Shown here one piece after another: positions 23,875 through 33,981 of a stretch of DNA of 64,000 bases. The notes beneath the pieces are model-generated. The model saw nothing but the letters and a program-made list of their open reading frames with translations, had not been told where the DNA came from and did no database searches. Origin of the DNA: Phialocephala subalpina (lineage: Eukaryota; Ascomycota; Leotiomycetes; Helotiales; Mollisiaceae); NCBI GenBank assembly GCA_900073065.1, contig FJOG01000029.1:7624-71623 (forward strand), read 5' to 3'. Each line of letters opens with the position of its first letter. Within the stretch, counting starts at the first letter, position 1. Position numbers and translations under genes: made by a program.

Positions 23875-24998
23875 TCAGGATGTCTGAGCTCCTCGGCCAT
23901 CTCTCGCACTGGCTGGGTCTTTCGCGGATCTTGCTAGGGCTGTCTTACGACTAACCCACTCATCAGCGGTAATCTCAATCTCCTCCTCGCCTTGTTTCAC
24001 CGGCTCAATCAGACTCCCTTTCAATGCGAGTCTCTTCATGCTCGCTCCAGACTCTGCTCGCATCAAATATGCTAGACTGTATCGCGTGAAGTCACCTTGC
24101 TCTCCTGGCGGGAATGTGACACGATGAATGTTACTCCTCAGTATCCCACCAGTCCATTCCCTCATGGTGTCCCCAAGATTGACAATCACGCAGCCCTGCT
24201 GAGGTTTCACATATCGCCAATTCTCTTCCTTGTTCTCTGAACCTGCTGGCAAGATCTGCAGGCCACCGAGAACATTGAAAAGCAAGGTGACGGTACCGAC
24301 ATCTGTGTGGCCGAAAAGGCTAGTGCGACGGTCAGATTCAGGTTGTGGAGGATATTTCAGCAGACGAATGATTGATCCCGATTCTTCGTGTAGCTTTTGA
24401 CGGGATTCGAGAGTGCCTTCTGGCAGACGGAGATGTCGATCTAGTTGCAATAAGACTTGTGATGCAATGTAATGTGAGGCTTTGACGAAGCTGTTTAGGA
24501 TCGTCCGGTTGGTTTCAATGCTTGCTGGATTTGGAGCTGGTGCAGCCGTGCCAAGGATATCGTCTTGGCTCATGCAGTACCATTCGAAGCGATCTGGAAG
24601 TCCTGACTCAACTTTGGTTGATCCAAAAGCATTGTATCTGTTTGGAACATTGTTAGCGACATGGCCAGTTGTGAGGAAAGAAGATCTCAAGATAGAATTA
24701 CTCACCCTAAGATACCAGGTGGTGGAAAAGTATACTTGCCAAGTTCCTCAGGACCCTCGTCAAACAAGGTTTTGTTTACTTTGAACAATTCTTCGACAAC
24801 GGCGATGAGACTCAAACCAATTGGGACTCCTCTCAAATCAAGGAGGAAGAAACCATCCTTCTTGCACCCATCAAAAAGCTTCGCTGACTCCTTCTCGTCA
24901 AGAGCCAGAAGCTTCTCGAGCGAGATGGTCGAAAGGCGAGCAATGGGCACATCGACAGGAAATGGAGGAACACTGGCGAAGAGGTTTTCGGTAGGCAT
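23875..24998 (-). CDS. 2-oxoglutarate/Fe(II)-dependent dioxygenase
   Basis: A member of the isopenicillin N synthase-like oxygenase family, which uses Fe(II), 2-oxoglutarate and O2 to hydroxylate, desaturate or cyclise small molecules. Exons 24998-24706 and 24637-23875 join in phase to 351 residues. The N-terminal DIOX_N-type region includes KLFDGCKKDGFFLLDLRG. The catalytic core shows the iron ligands GHTDVGTVTLL (His, Asp) and SNIHRVTFPPG (second His), followed by RYSLAYL, whose Arg-x-Ser binds the 2-oxoglutarate carboxylate. All expected active-site residues are present. Substrate is not predictable. It is in tandem with the tyrosinase gene. Confidence 0.9.
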
Positions 24999-26742
24999 GA
25001 CCGCGTGCTGATAGTACTTTAACGATTAAATTGCTCTAGGGTGGTGTTCCATGATGGTCCCTATATACCTCTTCTCGAGCAGCTCGAGAGCAAAGAACTT
25101 GGTTGTCTTGGTGGTACTGAAAGCTGACATGAGATCACGCCCTGTCGGGGTGCGGAGCTGATGCTGATCTTTCTGCAAATGCGCTAAATAGTAAGCGAAA
25201 CTGCGAGCAGCAAGTGCCGAGTGCCGGTGTTTCGTTACTACTAAACAGCTGAACCTAAAATCTTGTCAGAATTTAATAAGCTTACACATACTCGGGTAAA
25301 ATCTGAGCTTATCTGATACGAGAAATAGATTTCTCGATGCATAAAAGACTACGGATTTTTCTATAAACAAACCTTTTTGATTGAAATATATATAGAAACT
25401 TAAGCTTCTATTACTTGTATAGTGTACTTTTGAGATATTCAGATTAATAGTTGTTGAGTTATCTACGATTGAATTGTATTGACTTTTGATGTTCTCGCCA
25501 AAATCGGACACATGTGGATTTTACCCGAGTACAGGCGAGAGGAACCAACGTCTGGAGCACTACCCAAATTCGGATACATCCGGCTAGCCTCGACTTTGTC
25601 CAAGGTGGTAAGGGCTTCCCATTCGCGATTGAAATTGCCTCTCCGTCAACATTAGGAGATATCGAGCCCGATATCGTCCTTTTGAAAGCTTTGTAAGCAA
25701 GAGCGTGAGTTGTAGCTGCATTGTTTGCTTTGGCTGAAACGGCATCCACGTGGACCTTGTCACTTGCTAAGCGGATCTTATTGAGGCCGACTTGGAGTGA
25801 TTGGTGGACGTCAGGGATCATCTGGTTATCTCGCTCGCCATAAACTGGCGTGATTCAAGTGAGGAGACTGGCTCTGTGACCGGCTTCAGAACAGCTATTT
25901 CGGGAATAACTTTTGTTGTTTAGTAATACTTGAAGCCCTTGAAGGACTTTAAGGGACATTCTTCGGTAGCGATATGAAGTGGAGGACCATAGACGCTGAC
26001 AGATGAGGTCGACCGAGCAGCGTTCACATGGAAGGAGGTATCGAGAGGGATAGCTTTTTCAGGAAGAAAATTCTGTAGCAAGGCAGAGGAGCTGAAAGTC
26101 AGATGACGTTACAGCAACTTTACTTCATTCGGTATAGTTGTTCTATTGTGGATCTTGATAACCTCGCTAAGATACCACTTCCCGCTTATGGAATAGGGGG
26201 AGTAGGGCCCACGGAAGTCTTGGTCCTGCGTTTCTTATGGAGATGAAGGAGAATGTCTAAAGATACACGAAGCCCTGATATCACTCTCGTATGATAAACT
26301 ATAGGAGGTTTCATGAGAGGATGAAGATCAACCCTTGAGGGACTCGGACAGCGACCAAATGAGCATGCATCAACACCTAGAGGGATCTAGAGACCGCCGC
26401 GATGTTGGAGCATGAAAAGAATGGAAACAAAAAGAAGAGTGTCCGAGTAGAACTTAAAGAACGGGAAAGGTGGTTTGGAGGACATCGCTGCCAAGCCTGA
26501 ATCAGACTTCGGCAAAAAGAAAACTTAGTCATGCGAAGACAGAAATTTCAGACATTGAGGGTAGAAGCAAAGACGGTGGTATCTATGATTGCAGAATAGT
26601 GCAAAAGTGTATGTGCTCCAAAGTATCACTCGCAATGATCGTATCTCTGGAAGTGAGCATATATCTCCTTCGCGTTAATCCTTTACCGAACAAGCAGAAT
26701 TCAAAGACTCGCCTTCTATACCGCCAACCAGCCCCGGAGAAC
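24999..26742. other. intergenic, no convincing gene
   Basis: About 1.7 kb. Open frames at 25459-25821 (minus), 25514-25696 (plus) and 26470-26949 (plus) overlap each other or the neighbouring pseudogene and show no recognisable family. The 25230-25500 part is AT-richer. The 25514-25696 plus frame reads smoothly and may be a gene fragment. Nothing is called. Confidence 0.35.
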
Positions 26743-27994
26743 TCAAACCCAGTTCTTATATTCCACCGTCCAATTCTGAGTGACCAAATTCCCCTTACTC
26801 CCCGGATCCAAGCACCTTCTTTTCGCCGACCTATTACCCCTAAACTGCCACTCCAAATAATCTACAGCCGCTTTCCCAAATTTCCCACTATTCGTTGCGA
26901 AATACGTCCTATAATACCCTGTATCAAGACTCGCCTTGAAAGCAGGTAGTCTCTCATCCAACCAGTGTGATAAATGATTAAATTAAATTATAAGGTCTTA
27001 ATGATAATTTAATCATCAAGATTTGAGTATAATTATAATCTAATTTGATCATGAAATCTTAATTTAATTAAGATTTTTATAATTATTTCATTATAATCGT
27101 GATTAAGATTTTCTTCGTTAATTATAATGTTTTTCGAAAATGCTTTAATTATAATCTAATTTAATTTAATCAAATTAATCACGATTTGAGTCAATTAACG
27201 AGATTTTTTTTTTTTTGGAATACATCACTGATAGTTGGGGAAGGGAACTGATGAGCTGATAATAGGCTGTGAAAGACTATGCATTGTTGAATGAGGGCAT
27301 CACCTCACCAAGAGCTACTCACCAAACGATAGGTGATGTCAAGAGTGGCTCCTTCGAACCAGGCAACAAGAACATTAATCACTTCTAGAAGATATCGATT
27401 ATCATCCTTAAAAATTGAGATATCAAACAATAAAATCATCCTCGCCCTCTCATCATGGTACACCGTACTCAACGCCTCAAGCCCTCCACAACTATGTCCC
27501 GCCATCGCTATCTTTTCCCTATCAGTCTTCCCATAAGGCCCTCCTCCAGGCGGGCCTTGACCAGCAATTACGTACCCCCAACTCGCTATCTCAATTAAGA
27601 AAAACTGGTACGATGTTCCGTCAGTTTCGCATATTCCGTTAGACCAGGAGATGAAAGGTAGTTTGAGGGCTTTTGGGGGAGAGATTGGTGCGTAGATAGA
27701 ATGATTTGGGAGAGTGGAGGTGAAGAATATTGCGGGGTAGGGGCTGAGCCATTTGTGGGAATGCCGGGGGTGGTGGGAGATTCGGGGCCTGTTGCTGAGG
27801 AGGGAGGGATTGGATACAAGGTCGCAAGCTTGGCGGCGCTGCTCGAGAAGATTCCACCTGGGACTATGTCGTCGCCTGTTGGGGGCAAGTTGCCTGGACT
27901 CGGACGAATTGTGTGAAGACGGTGGGACAAGAGGGAGTAGGAAAAGTGAAATAGACAATTCGAACATCATAAAAGGGGTGCCAAGTACAGCCAA
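26743..27994 (-). pseudogene. alpha/beta hydrolase, broken
   Basis: A decayed secreted alpha/beta hydrolase of the chlorophyllase/PET-hydrolase-like fungal type. It starts with a signal-like MFELSISLFLLPL. An intermediate Pro/Thr-rich piece (PTTPGIPTNGSAPTP, 27930-27740) is in a different frame from the next piece (YPAIFFTSTLPNHSIYAPIS). A shift near 27738 would restore the usual order. The nucleophile elbow GHSCGG is present, but the stretch between IAGQGPPGGG and GKTDREKIAMAGHSCGG is shorter than usual. After DITYRL (about 27320) the frame ends. The C-terminal piece (DTGYYRTY then GKFGKAAVDYLEWQFRGN) resumes at 26961-26743, beyond an AT-rich insertion, and no AG acceptor precedes it. Confidence 0.65.
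26969..27180. mobile_element. AT-rich MITE-like insertion
   Basis: About 210 bp of A/T-rich DNA inside the hydrolase pseudogene. Its ends are imperfect inverted repeats: TGATTAAATTAAATTA near the left end occurs reverse-complemented near the right end. It is non-coding. It could be a RIP-mutated MITE or simply a low-complexity palindrome. No clear target-site duplication is seen. Confidence 0.45.
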
Positions 27995-28045
27995 GAAATG
28001 GAGAACATGAATTCAAGGAGAGGCTTGCCTTTTCTATTTACCCAG

Positions 28046-28546
28046 AGGTAAGCCACATCTGCATGCGACATTGCCCTGATATTTCCATTGCAGAGCTTGT
28101 CACGGGGAAAGCCACCTTAAGTACTTGCTTTCAAGTCCGTCTTCAGAGCCTTTCTGTTTCGATTTCCGAATCCATAGAACAGGGCATTCATTCTAGGCTT
28201 CTCCACAGATCTAGCATCAAGCCTTAGGGGACTTAGGCTTCTGCGCATGGATAATAAAGCTGTAAACCCACCGTTAGCTGTCTCCTACAACCTCAAGGTA
28301 AGCCACATCTGCATGCGACATTGCCCTGATATTTCCATTGCAGAGCTTGTCACGGGGAAAGCCACCTTAAGTACTTGCTTTCAAGTCCGTCTTCAGAGCC
28401 TTTCTGTTTCGATTTCCGAATCCATAGAACAGGGCATTCATTCTAGGCTTCTCCACAGATCTAGCATCAAGCCTTAGGGGACTTAGGCTTCTGCGCATGG
28501 ATAATAAAGCTGTAAACCCACCGTTAGCTGTCTCCTACAACCTCAA
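28046..28546. repeat. 250-bp tandem duplication (2 units)
   Basis: Unit 1 (28048-28297) and unit 2 (28298-28546) look identical by eye over their full length, period 250. The unit starts GTAAGCCACATCTGC and ends CTCCTACAACCTCAA. Each carries ATGGATAATAAAGCTG near its 3' end and an intron-like GTAAGCC...TTGCAG segment on the plus strand. The near-identity implies a recent event. The 3' edge sits exactly at the point where the methyltransferase homology stops. Confidence 0.95.
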
Positions 28547-29932
28547 CGTCGATGAGTTGCTGTTTATAGTGCTTTGCGCTGTCGAGAGGACGGCCGAGGT
28601 TTTTGGCGGCGGTGATTACGTGGTCGGTCCATTGTTTTACTGCGCAGTCTGGGAGAAGTTAGTAGGGAATTGCCTGGGTCGGGGATGAAGCGTGATTTCG
28701 ACAGACCTGGGGGGAAAGAGTTGCCGTTGTCTTCGATTGGGAATTTCATGTCGTGGATTTCGATCCAACCGCCGGGGTTGAGGTTGCTGTTCCTTCACGT
28801 GAGTGTCAGGGTCTAGGGTGAGGGAGGTGTGTAAGAATACTCATAGCATTGCTTGAAACAGCGAGGCCAGTCCGATAGGGATCCAGTCATCATACGCATG
28901 AATATGAGGTCAAACTTGTGTTTGTAGGTCCAATCTTCTTCGATGTCGTCTACCTCGAATGTGCAGTTTGGTGGTATGCTATGATTGGGTCAATTAGAAG
29001 GTAACAAAATGGGGAAATGAAGGGAGATCTGACAATTGCGGTTGTATAGGGCTGAGATCCTCGAGTTAGCATACTTCTTTCAGACATATCAGGAGTTATT
29101 CGGGAGTCAAATGCCTGCTGCTGGTATTGCAGCGAGTAGAACTCATGAAAACTGCCAGAAGGGGAAATGTAGCTCAAGGGAAGTCGACTGACCTCAGATC
29201 TACTCCGAGGACCTGTCATTGTTCAGCCCAGACATGTCTCATCAGAAGAGTGTCAACGTACTTGACTCTCAGGGTGCTCATCGGCTAGTCAGGTCAGCAT
29301 CACGCCTTCGTCTGGCATTGATGAGAATGCTTACCAAAATCAATCGCCCAGATACCAGTCCCAGTACCTGCATCGAGAACTCGATGAAGTTGTTGATCTT
29401 TAGGGATTGGAGCAGTGGTCAACTTGCCATCCAACATCAAGGAGTACATGTGATGTTGTAGATCTGTATTGAGATGAGTGCATCTGCTATTGCGGGAGGG
29501 GACGTCAACAAACCCAAGCGATCATTCTCTCCCTGCCTCGGTGTCAGCGTAGGGTTCTGTGCGTGCAGGACTGGCGTTTATTGCTAACCTCGTCATTCGG
29601 CAACACGTACTCTGCGTTCGAATTAGAGATGAGTCTGCGATTTGGGAAGATACCCTTACTCCCATCTTTGTAGGCATGATATGTTCTTCCATTCTCTTGA
29701 CGATACTTCAGGATGCTAGAACCAATGGACGCCGTTGAGCCTTGATCATTCTGTCCAAAATGATCAGCATGCGGCCCGGCCCGCCCGTGATCCATTCGAG
29801 GATCTGACTGCTCACATCTCCAAAGGCGGAGTCATTCTCATTGCTGTCATCCACAGGCTAAGAATTTAGCGTCAGTACCGAATTAGAATACATCAAGACG
29901 AGACACACCTCAGGTTGCACTTGCTCCGCCAT
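28524..29932 (-). CDS. SAM methyltransferase (LaeA/UMTA type), C-terminally truncated
   Basis: A Rossmann-fold methyltransferase of the kind common in fungal secondary metabolism. It starts at 29932 (MAEQVQPE). Many short introns can be removed in phase to give KYRQENGRTYHAYKDG, YVLPNDE, LQHHMYSLML, the SAM-binding motif LDAGTGTGIWAIDFADEHP, VLGVDLSPIQP, IPPNCTFEVDDIEEDW, then NLNPGGWIEIHDMKFPIED and NLGRPLDSAKHYKQQLIDV. Immediately after this the frame enters the tandem duplication and stops at 28526-28524. The product is about 245 residues against about 320-350 usual, so roughly 90 C-terminal residues are missing. The SAM site is intact but activity is doubtful. It is divergent from the P450 at 30466. 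Confidence 0.8.
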
Positions 29933-30465
29933 CCTTCCAGTTGAATCTCAGTGCGAAAAGGTGCTCGTATGTTAGTCTGAAATAAAAATGTTCAAGATCA
30001 TCAAATTAAGATCAAAACCTGAAGGACAAAAAGAAACAATACATAGCAGCAGGGACTCTCCCACTTCAATACGCTGCTGGGAAAAGCAAAAACAACCTCT
30101 GCCGCTGCCGCTGCACGGGGAACTACCCCCGCCTGCAAGGCAGCGGCGCCGGCTTCTGTTCTGCTTCCCCGCGCGACCCCACCTGATCGGACTTCTCGCC
30201 TGAGCAGGCATTCAGCACCGCAATCATGCATTCTACAGCCAATAAAAGCATCGGCGGAGAAATTCAGCTGCCAAGCTTGTACACATCGTACGGCATGCGC
30301 ATGAAGTGTACATCCAATGAACTCGTCCCGATTTTATCTGCTGTTATCGCGGATGTACGAGCTCATGGGGAAGTCCAAGCTCCCACTTGGCAGTCGAAGG
30401 AAAGCATAACCTCGAGTCCACGTCAGTTGCCTTCTTTCCCACCCGCTTGTTACACTAAAGTCCAC
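29933..30465. promoter_or_regulatory. divergent methyltransferase/P450 promoter region
   Basis: A 533-bp spacer between two divergent start codons, with GC-rich purine/pyrimidine stretches around 30070-30190. The P450 frame is open upstream to an ATG at 30226, but that extension has no P450 character, so I place the start at 30466. No specific factor site can be supported. Confidence 0.4.
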
Positions 30466-32230
30466 ATGGATTTACTAGCAAGAATTCGGGACCAAAGTGT
30501 CGGGAGTTGGATCAGCACGATCCTTGTTTCCCTCGTCGGGGTTTACGTCGTGCAAACGTTTAGAAGTTGGTATCGATTAAGGCATTTCAAAGGACCTTGG
30601 CTTGCGGGTATCTCGCGATTATGGCTCGTGAGGAAGATTTCGGGAGGGAGATTCCATTTGGATTTTATGGAGGTTAATCAGAAATATGGTTAGTTCCTAG
30701 TGTCTTCCAAGATCGTTTGGGGACTGACGACTCTCAGGATCCATCGCCAGAATCGGACCAAATGATCTAGTGACGAGTGATCCAGCTGTGATGCGTCGAA
30801 TGCTGGCTGTGCGATCTCCGTATCGAAGGTCGGAGTGGTATGTTGGGATGAGGTTCGACCCTACTCGTGATAACATCGAGTCCGTGATGGACGATGATCG
30901 GCATACTAAATTGAGGTCAATAATGGCAGCTGGTGTGAGTTTTGGATAGCCAGGGCAAGTCTCTTCATTGACATTCCATCCAGTACTCAGGTAAAGAGAA
31001 TGAAGATCTCGAAGGGACGGTTGATCGCAATATTCAAGCTTTGATTAAGCTGATTCGGACGAAATACCTCTCGACAGACGCTAAAAGTAAACCACTTGAT
31101 TTTGGGAGAAAAGCGCAGTACTTCACTCTCGATGTCATCTCAGACGTATCGTACCGAGAGCCGTTCGGTTTCTTGGAAGCCGATGCCGACTTGCACGACT
31201 ACATTAAGGAGGCCGAGAAGGTTCTTCCAGCTGCTTTGATGGTGACGATTTTTCCGGTCCTTAACTGGGTCTTGCAACTTTCCATTCTAAAGGCTGCATT
31301 GCCGTCTGAGAAAGACCCGTTGGGAATGGGGAAGATAATCGGGTAGGTTGGGCGACGCAGTGCTGGAAAAGAAAATTGCGTGTGCATGCTAACAATGTGT
31401 CAGAATCACGAAGGAGGTAGTCGCTGAACGATTCAGAGAGAACAAGAAAGTGCAACGCGATATGCTAGGGTCCTTCATTGCACACGGGCTCAATCAAGAA
31501 GACGCTGAATCGGAAACCTTGCTCCAAGTGTAAATGCTATCCTCAACTTTAGAAACATCGAACTGACGAGAACAGTATGGCTGGCTCGGATACAACTGCT
31601 GGCGGAATTCGCGGCATATTTCTGTATATTCTCATGCATCCAAGAGTGATGTCCAAACTGCGAGCCGAGATTTCCAGTAGCACAATCTCGTCACCGATCC
31701 AGGAAGCCGAAGCAAAGAAAATGCCGTATCTCCAAGCAATCATCAAAGAAGGACTCCGTATCTTCCCTCCCCTCGTGGGACTGATGTCGAAAGCGGTGCC
31801 TCCAGAAGGAGACGTGATCAATGGTCTTTTCGTGCCTGGTGGAACCAAAATTGGGTATGGGTCATATGGTATCTTCCGTGACAAGAACGCATGGGGCCAA
31901 GATGCTGATGTGTTTCGACCCGAGAGGTGGATCGAAGAATCGCCGGGTAGGCTGAAGGAAATGGAAAGCACCCTGGAGCTGGTCTTCAGCTATGGCAAGT
32001 ATCAGTGCCTGGGGAAGAACATTGCAATGATGGAGTTGAACAAGGTCTTTGTCGAGGTACGTCCTTCTATGTCGTTGGTACGAGAGAGAAGGCTGATTGA
32101 AGCTACACAGCTTCTGAGGAACTTTGATTTCAATATTGTCAATCCGTTCGAGCCACTGAAGTTGGAATGCCATGGCGTATTCATGTTCTCGGAGATGTGG
32201 TTGACAGCGTTTGAAAGAGAGAAAACATAG
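30466..32230 (+). CDS. cytochrome P450 (pisatin demethylase-like)
   Basis: A haem-thiolate monooxygenase anchored in the ER. Exons 30466-30688, 30738-30934, 30984-31342, 31404-31529, 31576-32056 and 32111-32230 join in phase to 501 residues. The start is chosen so that an N-terminal membrane anchor (WISTILVSLVGVYVVQTF) follows within 15-35 residues. Motifs in order are I-helix AGSDTTAGGIR, K-helix E-x-x-R in IIKEGLRIFPP, FRPERW, and the haem loop FSYGKYQCLGKNIAMMEL with the Cys ligand. The overall pattern fits the fungal pisatin-demethylase-like clan. Substrate is unknown. It is divergent from a methyltransferase, suggesting a shared pathway. Confidence 0.93.
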
Positions 32231-32280
32231 CTAATTGCGGGTTCGAATTCTTGAGCTAGGTTGCAGGTAACCTTGTTTTA

Positions 32281-33546
32281 TCACCTTTCCGGGAGAGGAG
32301 GGGCGGGAGGAACACCGTCGTTCCGTCTCGCGTACTCTTCTCGATCATGTGCAATATCTTCTTGTTGACCCTTCGTGACCACTTGAACGATATGAACTTT
32401 CGGAATAACCCATGGAGTGACACCACACACGACTGCCCACTCTTGCTGCTGCTGGAGAAAGCTTCCAATCTTCCCCGCCACAGATGGCCAATAGCCCGAC
32501 TCCACTCCACCACTACGAAGGTGGCTTTGAAGATCTCGAAAATTGCGGGAATCTCGGTCGACCCAACGAGTGGAAAACAAGTCAGCGACTGTGTAGTCCA
32601 GGCATCGCCAAAGGCTGTGTTCAGTCTCGACATGACCCCACCTATCTTCGCCAGTTTCCGGTTCGTAGTATGGGTCTAAGAGTTCTTTCATTGGCTTGGT
32701 GGATCTATGGTGACGTACGAGTAAGACCTCTTTCAGATTGCCGAATAGTCGAATGGCGTGTGATTGACAATCCTCCCGAAAGTCGTAAACATTGCCCAGA
32801 GCCAGTCTCTCCACGCGGACCAAAACGGCAGGGGAGAGTTGACCGATGTTCCAAAGTCCTTGATCAAGAGATCTGGACGATAGGTGCTCATCAAGTTCCC
32901 AGCTTTGTGGTACGGATAGGTAAAGGGTGTCGTGACGAAAGTTGAACCAGACCCTTGGCTTAGAGGTGCGATGGCCGAATGTGAGCTCATATCCAGCGCG
33001 TTTCATCGTAGAACGAGACTCCCTGCAAGTATGCAGTAGGGCAGGAATAGGGCAACTACTCCAGATGTGTCCACGACGAGTGGCTTCGTATACCTCGTAC
33101 ATGTTTCGACAGTCGGTGAGAAGGTGGAGGGGCAGTTCTGGCTTGGCTTGTGTCGAGGTGAACCCGTACTTTTCGAGCTGTGTCTGCAACTTTCCCTCTG
33201 GCTTGTTGGGATACTTCCATGCCTGATTGAAGTGCTGTAATCCAGGATCGATTTTGTACAATGAGGGAATTGACGTTCGTGCATGGCATATCCTCAGAGG
33301 GTCCCACTCCTCTTCAGCATATTCCTCATCAGAGCAGTCCAGGTATACTTGGTCGATGGCATCAACCATTTCAGGAGCGCTGTAGAGGTTTGTGTACAAG
33401 TCTGTATTGTATTCTTCCTCGTTATAAGCTTCTGTGACATGCTCCTGGAGACGGACAAGACGAGGCTCTGGCATTGCGGCAAGCCAAATTTCGCTGCGAA
33501 GCTCCTGTGGTAGCCTTGGAAATGGCTCGAACCTTGTGAGAGACAT
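32281..33546 (-). CDS. 2EXR-family protein
   Basis: A single exon of 421 codons. The N-terminus FPRLPQELRSEIWLAAMPEPRL is the 2EXR signature (L-P-x-E-x-R-x-x-I-W), an F-box-like fungal domain of unknown biochemical role that is expanded in Pezizomycotina. Further on, LLHTCRESRSTMKRAGYEL and RVWFNFRHDTLYLS are typical of this family. The C-terminus is hydrophilic and Arg/Glu-rich. No enzymatic motif is present. It converges with the P450 gene 50 bp away. Function cannot be stated beyond the family. Confidence 0.85.
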   Translation of the reverse strand: MSLTRFEPFPRLPQELRSEIWLAAMPEPRLVRLQEHVTEAYNEEEYNTDLYTNLYSAPEMVDAIDQVYLDCSDEEYAEEEWDPLRICHARTSIPSLYKIDPGLQHFNQAWKYPNKPEGKLQTQLEKYGFTSTQAKPELPLHLLTDCRNMYEVYEATRRGHIWSSCPIPALLHTCRESRSTMKRAGYELTFGHRTSKPRVWFNFRHDTLYLSVPQSWELDEHLSSRSLDQGLWNIGQLSPAVLVRVERLALGNVYDFREDCQSHAIRLFGNLKEVLLVRHHRSTKPMKELLDPYYEPETGEDRWGHVETEHSLWRCLDYTVADLFSTRWVDRDSRNFRDLQSHLRSGGVESGYWPSVAGKIGSFLQQQQEWAVVCGVTPWVIPKVHIVQVVTKGQQEDIAHDREEYARRNDGVPPAPPLPER

Positions 33547-33981
33547 GATTGTGATAGCTCACCGATGCGGTCTATCGATGGCAGGGTAGTAAGGACCCAG
33601 ACAATGTTCTCCCTAATTGTCGTGAGGAAATGAGGGACGCGGAGCGGAGCGGAGAGAACTGAAGTCCAACGGGCACGGTCCTCTGTCACGTGCTGGCGCG
33701 CATCAAACTCGTGAATCGCGCCCTCAATTTTTACCTGCTTGGGGACATTCAAGACACGATGGAAAACTTTCGGAATATACACAAATCGAAACCGTCGATT
33801 CATCCGCAGATGATGCGGTGGGAGATCCCGCCGACGATGTACGTACCGTTCCCGCCCTTTGAAAGCCTGTGGGGTGTTTTGCTGACCGCGGAGTCTATAG
33901 TTCAACGATCGAAACCGCGTAGCGCTCATAGAGCGCGTACAGCTTGTGGCAGACCTCCCATATAATCCATATGCCTAGCAG
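33547..33981. other. 2EXR gene 5' region, no other gene seen
   Basis: Upstream flank of the 2EXR gene. Two overlapping short frames on opposite strands have no recognisable content. Confidence 0.35.

Noticed and set aside
25514..25696. Possible small gene
   Set aside because: Reads smoothly for 60 codons but has no start context, partner exons or recognisable family. Noted only as possible debris.
28046..28546. Possible CRISPR-like or satellite array
   Set aside because: Only two long identical units with no spacers, in a eukaryotic nuclear sequence. It is a plain tandem duplication.
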